From Alterisphingorhabdus sp051668705 (GTDB lineage: Bacteria; Pseudomonadota; Alphaproteobacteria; Sphingomonadales; Sphingomonadaceae): DNA of 64,000 nt. The notes beneath the pieces are model-generated. The model was not told the origin of the DNA. It worked only from the letters and a program-made list of their open reading frames with translations, and made no database searches. The stretch's first letter is position 1. Each line of letters starts with the position of its first letter. The translations under genes were made by a program, and so were the position numbers. Shown here one piece after another: positions 17,090-25,297 of this stretch. The stretch spans positions 496,001 to 560,000 of the forward strand of contig NZ_CP196351.1 of assembly GCF_051668705.1 (NCBI RefSeq), given 5' to 3'.

Positions 17090-20000
17090 ATGAGCAATCC
17101 GCTAACACGCAAAACTGGTTTGGATACAAGGTTACTTATCAGTGCTGTTGCGTTGATTGCACTGGCATTATTTTTCTGGACCCAATCACGTTATCCGGCA
17201 CTGAATGAAAAAGCCTTGATGGGTGGCGACACTCCTTTGTCCGGGCTGTCTTTTGATATCATTTTCGATATTTTTCCTAACAGTCCGCTCTGGTGGGAAT
17301 TTGTTGCCAATATTGCCAATTGGATTTTCACCAATTTGAAGGGCATGACCTTTGGTGTGCTCTTTGGTGCCGCCATGTTGACGCTGCTTTCCGTGATCAA
17401 GAAAAAGTCGTTCGAAAACGGTTTCGCTAATGCGGCCTTGGGCGCGGTTATCGGGGCGCCATTGGGTGTGTGTGTAAACTGTGCTGCGCCCATTGCGCTT
17501 GGTCTTCATATGGGGCGGATGCGGCTGGAGACGACATTGTCTGCATTGATTGCATCGCCGACACTTAATGTCATCGTTGTGACTATGAGCTTCTCGCTTC
17601 TGCCTTTTCATGTCGCCGGAACAAAGCTTTTGTTATCGCTCATCATGGTTTTGCTGGTCATTCCGCTTTTGTGCAAATTTTGGCTGAAAGAGGAAACCGC
17701 CGCCAGCGCCAATAATATGTCTGCCTTAAGCAAGGTTTCCGAACCGAAAGGCCTTACTGGCTGGATCGCCAAAGCGCTCGCTCCGCAAGAATATGAACAG
17801 CATGACGGCAATTTTTTCGGCGCTGTGACATGGTATTTACGGGTTTTTGGTCGCAACCTCTTTTATATTGCTATCATCACTGTCCCAATGATGTTTGTTG
17901 CCGCCATGCTGGGTGCAATAGTGGCCACATGGTTTGACACCAGCGCGTTGAAATATCTGCTCCCCACTATAGGCCCTGTAAAAATCATCATTGCCATGAT
18001 CGCACTGGCGGCTGTGGCGACTTTTGCTCCTGCACCAATTGCATTGGATATCATCCTAACGGCTATCTTGCTCGGCATCGGGCTGAATACAAGTTATGCG
18101 ACCGTAATCCTTATCTCTCTGGGGACATTTAGCATTTATGCTTTCATTATTTTGTGGCGCTCCATATCGCTCAAAACCGCTTTGTCTATCTGGGTTTTAA
18201 CTATGGGTATGGCTGTCACTGGGGGTGTCATCGCCAAAATGACCCAGAAATATGAGCAGGCATATTATAAGGATCGCGCAGAGAACCATCTTATAAATGC
18301 CAATATGGTGGAGATGCCAAAAATTGCTGCTTTGCCAAGCGCGCCAGATTTTGGCCAGCTGAGTGATAAAATCGCAGCGCAAAGCTATGGTTCGAAGAGT
18401 CTCGCTGCTGACATTGCCGGCGATAAAGGCAGCAATATCACTTTAACACAAGCAGCGAAGGTTGGGGCGGATAACAGTCTTATTAAGGCCGATCCTTCGG
18501 CGGTATTTACGCGTATATCTGGTCAGAAAATCGGCTTGGAAGAGCTGGGCATGCTTCACCCCCATATGCAATTTGGCGCGAGTATGATGAATGGCGGCCT
18601 AGCATCAGGCGATGTGCATGGTGATGGCTGGGTTGATATCGTCACGCGCCGTCCGACAGGCGCGACAGGCCTGTCTTTATACACCAATATTGGCGGCCGA
18701 TTTCAGCGGCAGGACATGCCTCTTGGCCCGATCATGCAATCGCGCGTTTTGGTGCCAGCACTTGTTGATCTGGACAATGATCAGCAGCTTGATTTGGTGG
18801 CGTCGACCATTGGTGATGGCATCTATATCTTTTATAATCAGGGCGGATATTTTGACGAGGAAAATAGCACGCATATAGAGGCGCATAAGTTTGATCTGGC
18901 GACTTCGCTGGCTTTTGCGGATATGGATTCGAACGGCTTTCTCGACATAATATTGGGGCGCTGGGCTGATGGTGCTGGCACTGAAGGATGGGGCAGTTTG
19001 ACATCAAAAATGGCGACCAACCAGATATTATGGAATAATGGTGATCGCGCTCTGGAAAAGAGGGATATAATCGGCAGCGCTGGTCAGACGCTCACTTTGC
19101 TGGTCAGTGACTTTAACGATGATGGCCGAGCTGACTTACTCAAAGGTGATGATGTTGCAGGTACGGACCAGATTCTGTTTTTCGAAAGTGACCGTAAGAT
19201 AGCGACAATCACAGCTGACTCCCAGCCATTTGATTATTTCATGCGGACCAGCATGAGCTATGATGTGGGTGACTGGAATAATGATTTGCGGCGTGACTAT
19301 TATGGCGGGCAAATAGCCAATGGCAGGCAGACCGATCGCGAAGCAACCAGAGGTGACGGCCGCATATTGGAGATATGCCAGCAATTTGCGCAGGATAATG
19401 GATGGGATGTACAGCGAACGCGCACTTGTGCAATTGAACAGAAGTCCATCGACCTTATTCGTGCAAGCAAATCCTCGGCTGGTTTGGCTTCATGCAGTGC
19501 AGCACAGTTTGAGCAGCACACCACAATATGCTTTGCCTTGGAATATCACAAGCAGCTGCTCAAAGCAGTCAAAAAACGCAAGACCCCCACAGCCGAAAAA
19601 GCAAAACAGCAATGTGAACGTCATCTCGCGGTGACGCCTGAAATGCTGTATTTTTGCGATGCTTATGCGACGGAGACATTTCCTAGACTGAACCATCAAG
19701 AGCTTAAGAAAGAGCACAAGCCGTCCCTGTCGAGCAAGAACATATTGATGACAGGCACGGCAACTGGCGGATTTTCCGATGTCGCCGGAGAAACGGGTGT
19801 GTCCACTCCAGGGTGGAGTTGGAATAGCCGCTTTACCGACCTGGATCAGGATGGTTGGCAGGATTTGCTGGTTATGACGGGTATATGGCTTGCATCTAGC
19901 CAATCAACAACCAATGTCTTCTATCGCAATAATAAGGATGGTTTCACTGACCGAACCGGGGATTTCGGTTTTACTGATCTTGTACCGTCCTATAGCCATG

Positions 20001-20383
20001 TCAGCTTTGATTATGACCGTGATGGCGACATTGATGTAATCCGTGATGCAACTGCATCGCGCATGATTGTCCATCGTAATGACCGGCCGGCAGGCAAAGC
20101 CCTATGGGTGTATTTGCGTGATATGAAGGGCAATAGCATGGCCGTGGGAGCGACAGTGACCATCTGCATGAACGGCGTTACATCACTTCAGCCTGGCAAA
20201 TGCCAGATGCGTGATATTAAGGCGAGCGGCGGTTTTCAGTCATTTGACCCCATTGCTGCGCATTTCGGTCTGGGGCAAAAGACCGTTTCCTTCATTCATG
20301 TGCGCTGGCCAGATGGTGAAATCAGCAAAATCACGCCGCAAGACGCATTGGATAGTGGTGAAATAACCATAGCGCGTCAGTGA
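17090..20383 (+). CDS. ArsP/YraQ-type permease fused to FG-GAP repeats and an ASPIC/UnbV domain
   Basis: A 1097-residue protein not matching any single common family. Residues 1 to about 400 are a polytopic membrane domain with GVCVNCAAPIALGLHMGRMRLETTLSALIASPTLNVIVV, resembling permeases of the DUF318/ArsP group. From about 510 on it carries Ca-binding FG-GAP/VCBS-like loops (DVHGDGWVDI, DLDNDQQLDL, DMDSNGFLDI, DFNDDGRADL, later DLDQDGWQDL and DYDRDGDIDV). A Cys-containing insert lies at about 785-865. The C-terminus is an ASPIC/UnbV domain (RDIKASGGFQSFDPIAAHFGLG, VRWPDGE). The substrate is unknown; the large domain should face the periplasm. Relation to the alginate genes is by position only. 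Confidence 0.8.
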   Translation: MSNPLTRKTGLDTRLLISAVALIALALFFWTQSRYPALNEKALMGGDTPLSGLSFDIIFDIFPNSPLWWEFVANIANWIFTNLKGMTFGVLFGAAMLTLLSVIKKKSFENGFANAALGAVIGAPLGVCVNCAAPIALGLHMGRMRLETTLSALIASPTLNVIVVTMSFSLLPFHVAGTKLLLSLIMVLLVIPLLCKFWLKEETAASANNMSALSKVSEPKGLTGWIAKALAPQEYEQHDGNFFGAVTWYLRVFGRNLFYIAIITVPMMFVAAMLGAIVATWFDTSALKYLLPTIGPVKIIIAMIALAAVATFAPAPIALDIILTAILLGIGLNTSYATVILISLGTFSIYAFIILWRSISLKTALSIWVLTMGMAVTGGVIAKMTQKYEQAYYKDRAENHLINANMVEMPKIAALPSAPDFGQLSDKIAAQSYGSKSLAADIAGDKGSNITLTQAAKVGADNSLIKADPSAVFTRISGQKIGLEELGMLHPHMQFGASMMNGGLASGDVHGDGWVDIVTRRPTGATGLSLYTNIGGRFQRQDMPLGPIMQSRVLVPALVDLDNDQQLDLVASTIGDGIYIFYNQGGYFDEENSTHIEAHKFDLATSLAFADMDSNGFLDIILGRWADGAGTEGWGSLTSKMATNQILWNNGDRALEKRDIIGSAGQTLTLLVSDFNDDGRADLLKGDDVAGTDQILFFESDRKIATITADSQPFDYFMRTSMSYDVGDWNNDLRRDYYGGQIANGRQTDREATRGDGRILEICQQFAQDNGWDVQRTRTCAIEQKSIDLIRASKSSAGLASCSAAQFEQHTTICFALEYHKQLLKAVKKRKTPTAEKAKQQCERHLAVTPEMLYFCDAYATETFPRLNHQELKKEHKPSLSSKNILMTGTATGGFSDVAGETGVSTPGWSWNSRFTDLDQDGWQDLLVMTGIWLASSQSTTNVFYRNNKDGFTDRTGDFGFTDLVPSYSHVSFDYDRDGDIDVIRDATASRMIVHRNDRPAGKALWVYLRDMKGNSMAVGATVTICMNGVTSLQPGKCQMRDIKASGGFQSFDPIAAHFGLGQKTVSFIHVRWPDGEISKITPQDALDSGEITIARQ

Positions 20384-20471
20384 AGCTGCTTGCAATTTTT
20401 GTATAGGAGCGCTAAGCCCCTCGCAATTCCCAGACATCGGGCATATATTCAGGTCTACGCCAGCTCTTACC

Positions 20472-20499
20472 GGACAGGCGAAGACGAAGAAACCTGTCC
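20472..20499 (+). promoter_or_regulatory. Leader hairpin upstream of secE
   Basis: GGACAGG (20472-20478) and CCTGTCC (20493-20499) form a 7-bp stem with a 14-base loop, 38 bp before the secE start. No U-run follows, so it is more likely a leader structure than a terminator. The promoter of the secE-nusG unit must lie in or before this 153-bp gap. Confidence 0.35.
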
Positions 20500-20536
20500 C
20501 GCTTATGGGCAAAGTAATGGATGAACGGCAAACGAT

Positions 20537-20734
20537 ATGGCAAAAATTAACCCCGGTGAATTTGTTCGTCAGGTGCGGATCGAATCCTCGAAAGTGGTCT
20601 GGCCTACGCGTCAGGAAACAATAACCACGGCGATCATGGTGTTTATCATGATGACATTACTTGCTCTGTTTTTTCTGGGTGTCGACACAGTGTTCAACTG
20701 GATTGTGGAATCCTTGCTGAGCATGACCATCTGA
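20537..20734 (+). CDS. secE: Preprotein translocase subunit SecE
   Basis: A 65-residue single-membrane-span protein that clamps SecY in the Sec translocon. The sequence MAKINPGEFVRQVRIESSKVVWPTRQETITTA has the conserved amphipathic helix and VxWPTRxE motif. The transmembrane segment IMVFIMMTLLALFFLGVDTVF follows. Length is typical for alphaproteobacteria. It precedes nusG by 67 bp, the usual order. It is separated from tRNA-Trp by the alginate island and the permease fusion gene. Confidence 0.96.
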   Translation: MAKINPGEFVRQVRIESSKVVWPTRQETITTAIMVFIMMTLLALFFLGVDTVFNWIVESLLSMTI

Positions 20735-20801
20735 TCAGTTTCTGATTGCGTGGCCTTTGCGCTATATTTTGAATTACAGGTTTTGAGAGAAGATTTTGGT
20801 T

Positions 20802-21338
20802 ATGGGACGTTGGTACATAATTCACGCTTATTCAGGCTTTGAAGCTAAGGTTAAAGAATCGATTATGGCAGAGGCAGAGCGTCTTGAGCTGACTCAGCTG
20901 GTGGAAGCTGTTGAAGTGCCAACCGAAACCATTACCGAAGTGAAGCGCGGCAAAAAGGTTCAGAATGAGCGTAAGCTAATGCCTGGTTATGTTCTGGCCA
21001 AATTGACCATGACCGATGACGTATATCACTTGGTGAAAAATACCGCCAAAGTTACTGGCTTTTTGGGTGCAAGTGGCAAACCACAGCCGATTAGCGATGT
21101 TCAGGCGAACCGCATGCTCGACACTGTTGAAGATGCGGGTAGTGAAGCGCGCGTTAAAATTGATGTCGAATATGAAATCGGCGATTCAGTTAAAGTCCTC
21201 GAAGGACCATTTGCCAGCTTTAACGGCATTGTTGAGGAACTGGACTTTGACAAAGGTAAGGTCAAAGTGTCGGTCTCTATCTTTGGTCGGGCTACACCGG
21301 TTGAACTCGATTTTGAACAGGTTGAATTGTTCAAATAG
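20802..21338 (+). CDS. nusG: Transcription termination/antitermination protein NusG
   Basis: A 178-residue elongation factor that binds RNA polymerase and couples it to Rho or the ribosome. The NGN domain begins MGRWYIIHAYSGFEAKVKESI and includes RKLMPGYVLAKLTMTDDVYHLVKNTAKVTGFLG (in segments). The C-terminal KOW domain reads YEIGDSVKVLEGPFASFNGIVEELD and ends FGRATPVELDFEQVELFK. The ATG at 20802 gives the standard N-terminus; the TTG two codons earlier does not. Confidence 0.97.
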   Translation: MGRWYIIHAYSGFEAKVKESIMAEAERLELTQLVEAVEVPTETITEVKRGKKVQNERKLMPGYVLAKLTMTDDVYHLVKNTAKVTGFLGASGKPQPISDVQANRMLDTVEDAGSEARVKIDVEYEIGDSVKVLEGPFASFNGIVEELDFDKGKVKVSVSIFGRATPVELDFEQVELFK

Positions 21339-21342
21339 GTAA

Positions 21343-21415
21343 AGCGGGTTATTCCGTTGCCCCTTTTAATGGGTGACGATAACAGGTTCGCCTTGCATTC
21401 TTACAATAATCCGCT
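21343..21415 (+). promoter_or_regulatory. Inverted repeat in the nusG-rplK gap
   Basis: AGCGGGTTATT (21343-21353), starting 4 bp after the nusG stop, is matched by AATAATCCGCT (21405-21415) with one mismatch. The 206-bp gap also has the small hairpin GCTGC-TTTCGG-GCAGC near 21430. The gap may hold a terminator/antiterminator or an L1/L11-responsive leader for rplK; I cannot decide which. Confidence 0.3.
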
Positions 21416-21544
21416 AAGGCGCTCTTTCGCTGCTTTCGGGCAGCATTTCCGCGCGGGAGATAGGGGCGACTCTATCATTTGTACCGCTTAATTTGATGGG
21501 CCTTTGCGCAAGCATTGGTCCGAACAGAACGACAGGAGCATGTT

Positions 21545-21973
21545 ATGGCCAAGAAGATTACCGGCTATATCAATCTGCAAGTGCCCGCCGGCACTGCAAA
21601 CCCGTCACCGCCAATTGGCCCTGCATTGGGTCAGCGCGGTGTGAATATCATGGAATTTTGTAAAGCGTTTAACGCTGCGACTGGTGACCTTGAAAAAGGC
21701 GCGCCGATCCCGACAAAAATCACCGTTTATGCTGATCGTAGCTTCAGCTTCACCACCAAACAGCCGCCAGCAAGCTATCTGATCAAAAAGGTCGCTAAGC
21801 TGAAAAAAGGGTCGTCTGCCCCGGGTAAGGACAGTGCCGGTACGCTTTCACGTAAGCAATTGGAAGAAATTGCCGAATTGAAAATGAAAGATCTGAACGC
21901 CAACGATATGGATTCAGCGGTCAAAATTATTGCAGGCTCGGCGCGCGCCATGGGCCTCCAGGTGGAGGATTGA
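21545..21973 (+). CDS. rplK: 50S ribosomal protein L11
   Basis: A 142-residue protein of the GTPase-associated centre, binding 23S rRNA and required for the stringent response. Landmarks are MAKKITGYINLQVPAGTANPSPPIGPALGQRGVNIMEFCKAFNA (in segments), PTKITVYADRSFSFTTKQPPASYLIKKVA and the C-terminal KDLNANDMDSAVKIIAGSARAMGLQVE. Start at the ATG at 21545, eight bases after AGGAG; an upstream in-frame extension has no family support. It is followed 4 bp later by rplA. Confidence 0.98.
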   Translation: MAKKITGYINLQVPAGTANPSPPIGPALGQRGVNIMEFCKAFNAATGDLEKGAPIPTKITVYADRSFSFTTKQPPASYLIKKVAKLKKGSSAPGKDSAGTLSRKQLEEIAELKMKDLNANDMDSAVKIIAGSARAMGLQVED

Positions 21974-21977
21974 ACCA

Positions 21978-22673
21978 ATGGCGAAATTGACCAAAAAGCA
22001 AAAAGAAATGGCCAAGCTGGACAGTGAAAAACTGTATAGCGTTGATGATGCCATCAAAACCATCAAAGAACTGGCAACCGCCAAATTTGACGAAACGATC
22101 GAAGTAGCAATGAATTTGGGAGTTGACCCGCGTCATGCTGACCAAATGGTGCGCGGCGTTGTGTCGCTGCCATCAGGTACCGGCAAAGACGTCAAAGTTG
22201 CCGTCTTTGCGCGCGGTGACAATGCTGACAAAGCGGTTGCTGCTGGTGCTGATAAAGTCGGCGCAGAAGATTTGATGGAAGATATGCAGGCAGGCAATCT
22301 GGATTATGACCGCGTCATCGCGACACCGGACATGATGGGCGTTGTTGGCCGTTTGGGTAAGACACTGGGCCCCAAAGGCCTGATGCCAAACCCTAAGCTG
22401 GGCACGGTTACTCCGAATGTTGAACAGGCCATTAAAGACGCCAAAGGCGGCCAGGTTGAGTATCGCGTTGAGAAAGCCGGTATCATCCATAGCGGCATTG
22501 GCAAAGCCAGCTTCTCTGAAGGTGATTTGCGCAAAAACTTTGACACGCTGGTTAACGCTGTTGTCAAAGCAAAGCCATCTGGCGCGAAGGGCAAATATGT
22601 CCGCAAAGTTTCGGTTAGCTCTTCAATGGGCCCTGGTCTGAAAATTGATCTGGCAGAGATTGAAGGCGCATAA
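21978..22673 (+). CDS. rplA: 50S ribosomal protein L1
   Basis: A 231-residue ribosomal protein of the L1 stalk and, in many bacteria, a translational repressor of the rplKA mRNA. It begins MAKLTKKQKEMAKL and contains the conserved EVAMNLGVDPRHADQMVRGVVSLPSGTGK, TPDMMGVVGRLGKTLGPKGLMPNPKLGTVT (in segments) and YRVEKAGIIHSGIGKASF. Start at the ATG at 21978, just after rplK; GGTGGAGGAT at the end of rplK supplies the ribosome-binding site. A strong terminator follows. Confidence 0.98.
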   Translation: MAKLTKKQKEMAKLDSEKLYSVDDAIKTIKELATAKFDETIEVAMNLGVDPRHADQMVRGVVSLPSGTGKDVKVAVFARGDNADKAVAAGADKVGAEDLMEDMQAGNLDYDRVIATPDMMGVVGRLGKTLGPKGLMPNPKLGTVTPNVEQAIKDAKGGQVEYRVEKAGIIHSGIGKASFSEGDLRKNFDTLVNAVVKAKPSGAKGKYVRKVSVSSSMGPGLKIDLAEIEGA

Positions 22674-22700
22674 GCGCTTCAGATTATAACCGTCGCATAG

Positions 22701-22742
22701 AAAAAGGGGCTGGAAGTTTATTCTTCCGGCCCCTTTTCTTTT
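22701..22742 (+). terminator. Rho-independent terminator after rplA
   Basis: AAAAGGGGCTGGAAG pairs with CTTCCGGCCCCTTTT (one internal mismatch) and is followed by CTTTT. The A-run on the other side means it may also serve the convergent outer-membrane protein gene at 22812. Confidence 0.9.
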
Positions 22743-22811
22743 GTGCCCAGCTCTCCCCATGACCATTCAATACTGGTCATGGGGCTTACTCTTGATCAGA
22801 GCTGTTTATGG

Positions 22812-23579
22812 TTAGAAGCGTGCGCGCAAACCTATGCCTATGCCGAACGATTCAATGTCATCCTCAACATCAGCGGAGAATCCATCTGCGCCGCCTGCGA
22901 CAAAACGCCGTTCAAAGTCCAGATCGCCAGTGCGGGTGTAACGTGCCTCAGCGAAGATATCAAAACGATCGCTGGCTTTCACCGCTACGCCAATCTGGTT
23001 GCGGGATACAAAGCCTGTTTCACTGCCGAAAACGCCAAATGTCGGCGCCGTTGCCACACCATTATTGGGGAAATAGTTGATATTGGCGTCCACCACAGCG
23101 ATGCCGATACTGCCGCCAAAATATGGGACAACTTTTTGGTCATCTGCCCAAACAATATCCGTCTGGAAACCAGCAGTGAGCGTAAAATTGCTAATGTCAC
23201 CGCCAAAGCTTTGGTCACCGCCATTAAAAGCCCCGCCGCCAACATCAGCTTCAATATAACCTGCTTCTAGTTCGACACGGGTGTGCAGATATTTGATTAA
23301 ACCGTCATCAAAGTCATAACCAACAGCGCCGTTGATAGAAAAGCCAGTATCAAAATCCACATCGACAACAGCCGGGCCATCAACAACACCGGGCACACCG
23401 GCTTCGGGTGCCTGAATGCCGATAAAGTCACTGTCATTAAGGAATTCTGCGCCGGCTTTAGCGGAGAGATAGAAGCCAGCATTTTCACCATCTTTGGCAA
23501 AAGCTGGAGCTGCGTGCGCAGCGATTGCAGTAACAAGCAAAAGGCCAGTGGCGGCGCGCGTCATAACGGGTGTTTTCAT
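22812..23579 (-). CDS. Outer-membrane beta-barrel protein
   Basis: A 255-residue protein with a signal peptide (GLLLVTAIAAHAAPAFA) followed by alternating amphipathic strands such as GFYLSAKAGAEFL, GFSINGAVGYDF, VELEAGYIEADVGG, VPYFGGSIGIAVVDANI and FDIFAEARYTRTGD. The C-terminus FGIGIGLRARF ends in Phe, as expected for BAM-dependent insertion. It looks like an 8-strand porin-family / OmpA-N barrel; the role is unknown. It is the only gene of the core cluster on the minus strand, lying between rplA and rplJ. Start ATG at 23579. Confidence 0.85.
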   Translation of the reverse strand: MKTPVMTRAATGLLLVTAIAAHAAPAFAKDGENAGFYLSAKAGAEFLNDSDFIGIQAPEAGVPGVVDGPAVVDVDFDTGFSINGAVGYDFDDGLIKYLHTRVELEAGYIEADVGGGAFNGGDQSFGGDISNFTLTAGFQTDIVWADDQKVVPYFGGSIGIAVVDANINYFPNNGVATAPTFGVFGSETGFVSRNQIGVAVKASDRFDIFAEARYTRTGDLDFERRFVAGGADGFSADVEDDIESFGIGIGLRARF

Positions 23580-23994
23580 GAGTGGGGCATATCCTTATGT
23601 GTAATAGTAAAGGGGATATCGTTGGTTCGCTCTTAGTAATGGCCATGTTACAGTTTTCGGCAGATATGTTGATAATTAGGCTGTAAGGTGGTGGGTCTTT
23701 TGACTTGACATAATGGTTCGTACTGTTAGGTGCGCTCACGAACATTGGATTTTTCCAATGATCACCGTTCGAGACAGTTGGTGAAGGGGTCTGCCTTTCT
23801 TAATTTCCAGCCGAGACGGGGATAGTTATTTACGCAGTCATCTGCTTTATGCATTGATTGCATGGCCATGTTTCTGATTGGCCGATGCTCCCCTCGAACA
23901 TTTCGCCGCTATGCCGCCTTTGCGGGCTGTATAGCATTTGGATTTGGCCGCTCAGCGCTTCGTGCTGTGTGGTCATGAAATGAAGGAGAATGGT
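23580..23994 (+). promoter_or_regulatory. rplJ upstream region with nested hairpins (possible L10 leader)
   Basis: This 415-bp gap holds no convincing gene. TTGACA at 23705 could be a -35 box, but no good -10 was found. GTTCGT (23716) pairs with ACGAAC (23738). It is directly followed by CATTGGA-TTTT-TCCAATG (23743-23760), a 7-bp stem. Bacterial rplJL mRNAs often carry an L10-binding leader; the kink-turn consensus was not recognised here, so the assignment is tentative. Confidence 0.4.
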
Positions 23995-24510
23995 ATGGAC
24001 CGTTCGCAGAAAGAACAGGCAGTAGCCGATCTGAACGCAATTTTCTCCGGAGCCGGGGTTGTTGTTGTAACACGCAATCTGGGTCTCTCTGTGGCACAGT
24101 CAACAGAGCTTCGGAACAATATGCGTGATGCTGGTGCTGCTTATAAAGTTGCGAAAAACCGTCTGACCAAACGCGCAGCCGAAGGTACCGCTTATGCGGG
24201 TATTGCCGACATGCTGACAGGGCCTACGGCACTGGCAACATCGGATGATCCGGTTGCAGCAGCGAAAATCGTTGTCGAATTCGCCAAAGCCAATGACAGA
24301 CTTGAGATTGTCGGTGGCTCAATGGGTGAGACAGTGCTGGACGTTGCTGGCGTACAGGCTTTGGCAGCTTTGCCATCGCTGGACGAATTGCGCGGCAAGA
24401 TTGTTGGTCTGGTGCAAGCACCTGCCACCAAACTGGCACAGATTGCACAAGCACCGGCTGGCCAACTGGCCCGCGTATTTGGCGCTTATGCAGCGAAAGA
24501 AGACGCATAA
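23995..24510 (+). CDS. rplJ: 50S ribosomal protein L10
   Basis: A 171-residue stalk-base protein that carries L7/L12 dimers on its C-terminal helix. It begins MDRSQKEQAVADLNAIFSGAGVVVVTRNLGLSVAQSTELRNNMRDAGAAYKVAKNRLTKRA (in segments) and contains MLTGPTALATSDDPVAAAKIVVEFA. Start at the ATG at 23995, with AAGGAG nine bases upstream. Two upstream in-frame ATGs would add residues not present in the family. rplL follows after 55 bp. Confidence 0.97.
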   Translation: MDRSQKEQAVADLNAIFSGAGVVVVTRNLGLSVAQSTELRNNMRDAGAAYKVAKNRLTKRAAEGTAYAGIADMLTGPTALATSDDPVAAAKIVVEFAKANDRLEIVGGSMGETVLDVAGVQALAALPSLDELRGKIVGLVQAPATKLAQIAQAPAGQLARVFGAYAAKEDA

Positions 24511-24565
24511 AGCAATCCGTATTTTATCATTGATTTGAATTATTAGAATTTTGGAGTGAATAAAC

Positions 24566-24940
24566 ATGGCTGATATTGAAAAACTCGTCGAGCAGCTTTC
24601 TGAGCTGACCGTTTTGGAAGCTGCTGAGCTGTCTAAAGCATTGGAAGAAAAATGGGGCGTTTCTGCGTCTGCTGCGGTTGCTGTTGCAGCACCTGGCGGC
24701 GGCGGTGATGCACCGGCTGCTGAAGAGAAAGACGAATTTGACGTTGTTCTGACCGGCGACGGCGGCAAGAAAATCCAAGTGATTAAAGAAGTTCGTGCGA
24801 TCACAGGTCTGGGTCTTGGCGAAGCCAAAGCTCTGGTTGAAGGCGCACCGAAGCCAGTTAAAGAAGGCGTCAACAAAGCTGAAGCCGAAGAAATTAAAGG
24901 CAAAATCGAAGCTGCAGGCGGTACCGTCGAGCTTAAATAA
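24566..24940 (+). CDS. rplL: 50S ribosomal protein L7/L12
   Basis: A 124-residue stalk protein that recruits translational GTPases. The N-terminal dimerisation domain (MADIEKLVEQLSELTVLEAAELSKALEEKWGVS), the Ala/Gly hinge and the C-terminal domain (EFDVVLTGDGGKKIQVIKEVRAITGLGLGEAKALVEGAPKPVKEGVNKAEAEEIKGKIEAAGGTVELK) are intact (quoted in segments only by key parts: KxxVIKxVR, GLGLxEAK). GGAG lies upstream of the ATG. A terminator follows and separates it from the accessory block before rpoB. Confidence 0.98.
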   Translation: MADIEKLVEQLSELTVLEAAELSKALEEKWGVSASAAVAVAAPGGGGDAPAAEEKDEFDVVLTGDGGKKIQVIKEVRAITGLGLGEAKALVEGAPKPVKEGVNKAEAEEIKGKIEAAGGTVELK

Positions 24941-24982
24941 GCCTTTTTCCACATCGCTCCGGCGGTTGGAAATCTTTATTGC

Positions 24983-25017
24983 AAAGGGTGGTTATGCAGC
25001 AGCATGGCCGCCCTTTT
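24983..25017 (+). terminator. Terminator after rplL
   Basis: AAAGGGTGG (24983-24991) pairs with CCGCCCTTT (25008-25016), one G-U pair, with a 16-base loop and a short T-run. It would end the rplJL transcript before the inserted genes. Confidence 0.7.
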
Positions 25018-25090
25018 GCTATTTGACGCTGGAGCGGCTTTATATTAACATCGATGTTAATAAGCCTTTGCAGTTTTTATAATCGCGGTT

Positions 25091-25297
25091 ATGCTGCCTT
25101 ACATGATCTGGACCATCAAAAATCTTCTGCACTATATGCCATTGCTGTTTGGCTTTGGCTTTTTCGGCCCGCTTTTTGCGCAGATTATGATGTTGGCCGG
25201 TTATGAGCAAATATTTGGCCTGTCGGTTTATTGGCCAGCAATAGCTCTTGGCGGAGCATGGGGTGTATTTGCGCAGATAAAGGGGCGCTGGATATGA
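25091..25297 (+). CDS. Small membrane protein, overlapping the desaturase gene
   Basis: A 68-residue product with two hydrophobic segments (YMPLLFGFGFFGPLFAQIMMLAG and VYWPAIALGGAWGVFAQI) and a basic end (KGRWI). I do not recognise a named family. Its TGA overlaps the ATG of the desaturase gene by 4 bp (ATGA), so the two are probably translationally coupled and act together. The short, conserved-looking hydrophobic layout and the overlap support it as real. Confidence 0.65.
   Translation: MLPYMIWTIKNLLHYMPLLFGFGFFGPLFAQIMMLAGYEQIFGLSVYWPAIALGGAWGVFAQIKGRWI

Noticed and set aside
20384..20536. Attachment-site repeat of the tRNA-Trp 3' end at the far side of the island
   Set aside because: No copy of the T-arm or acceptor sequence was found near secE and no integrase lies in the window.
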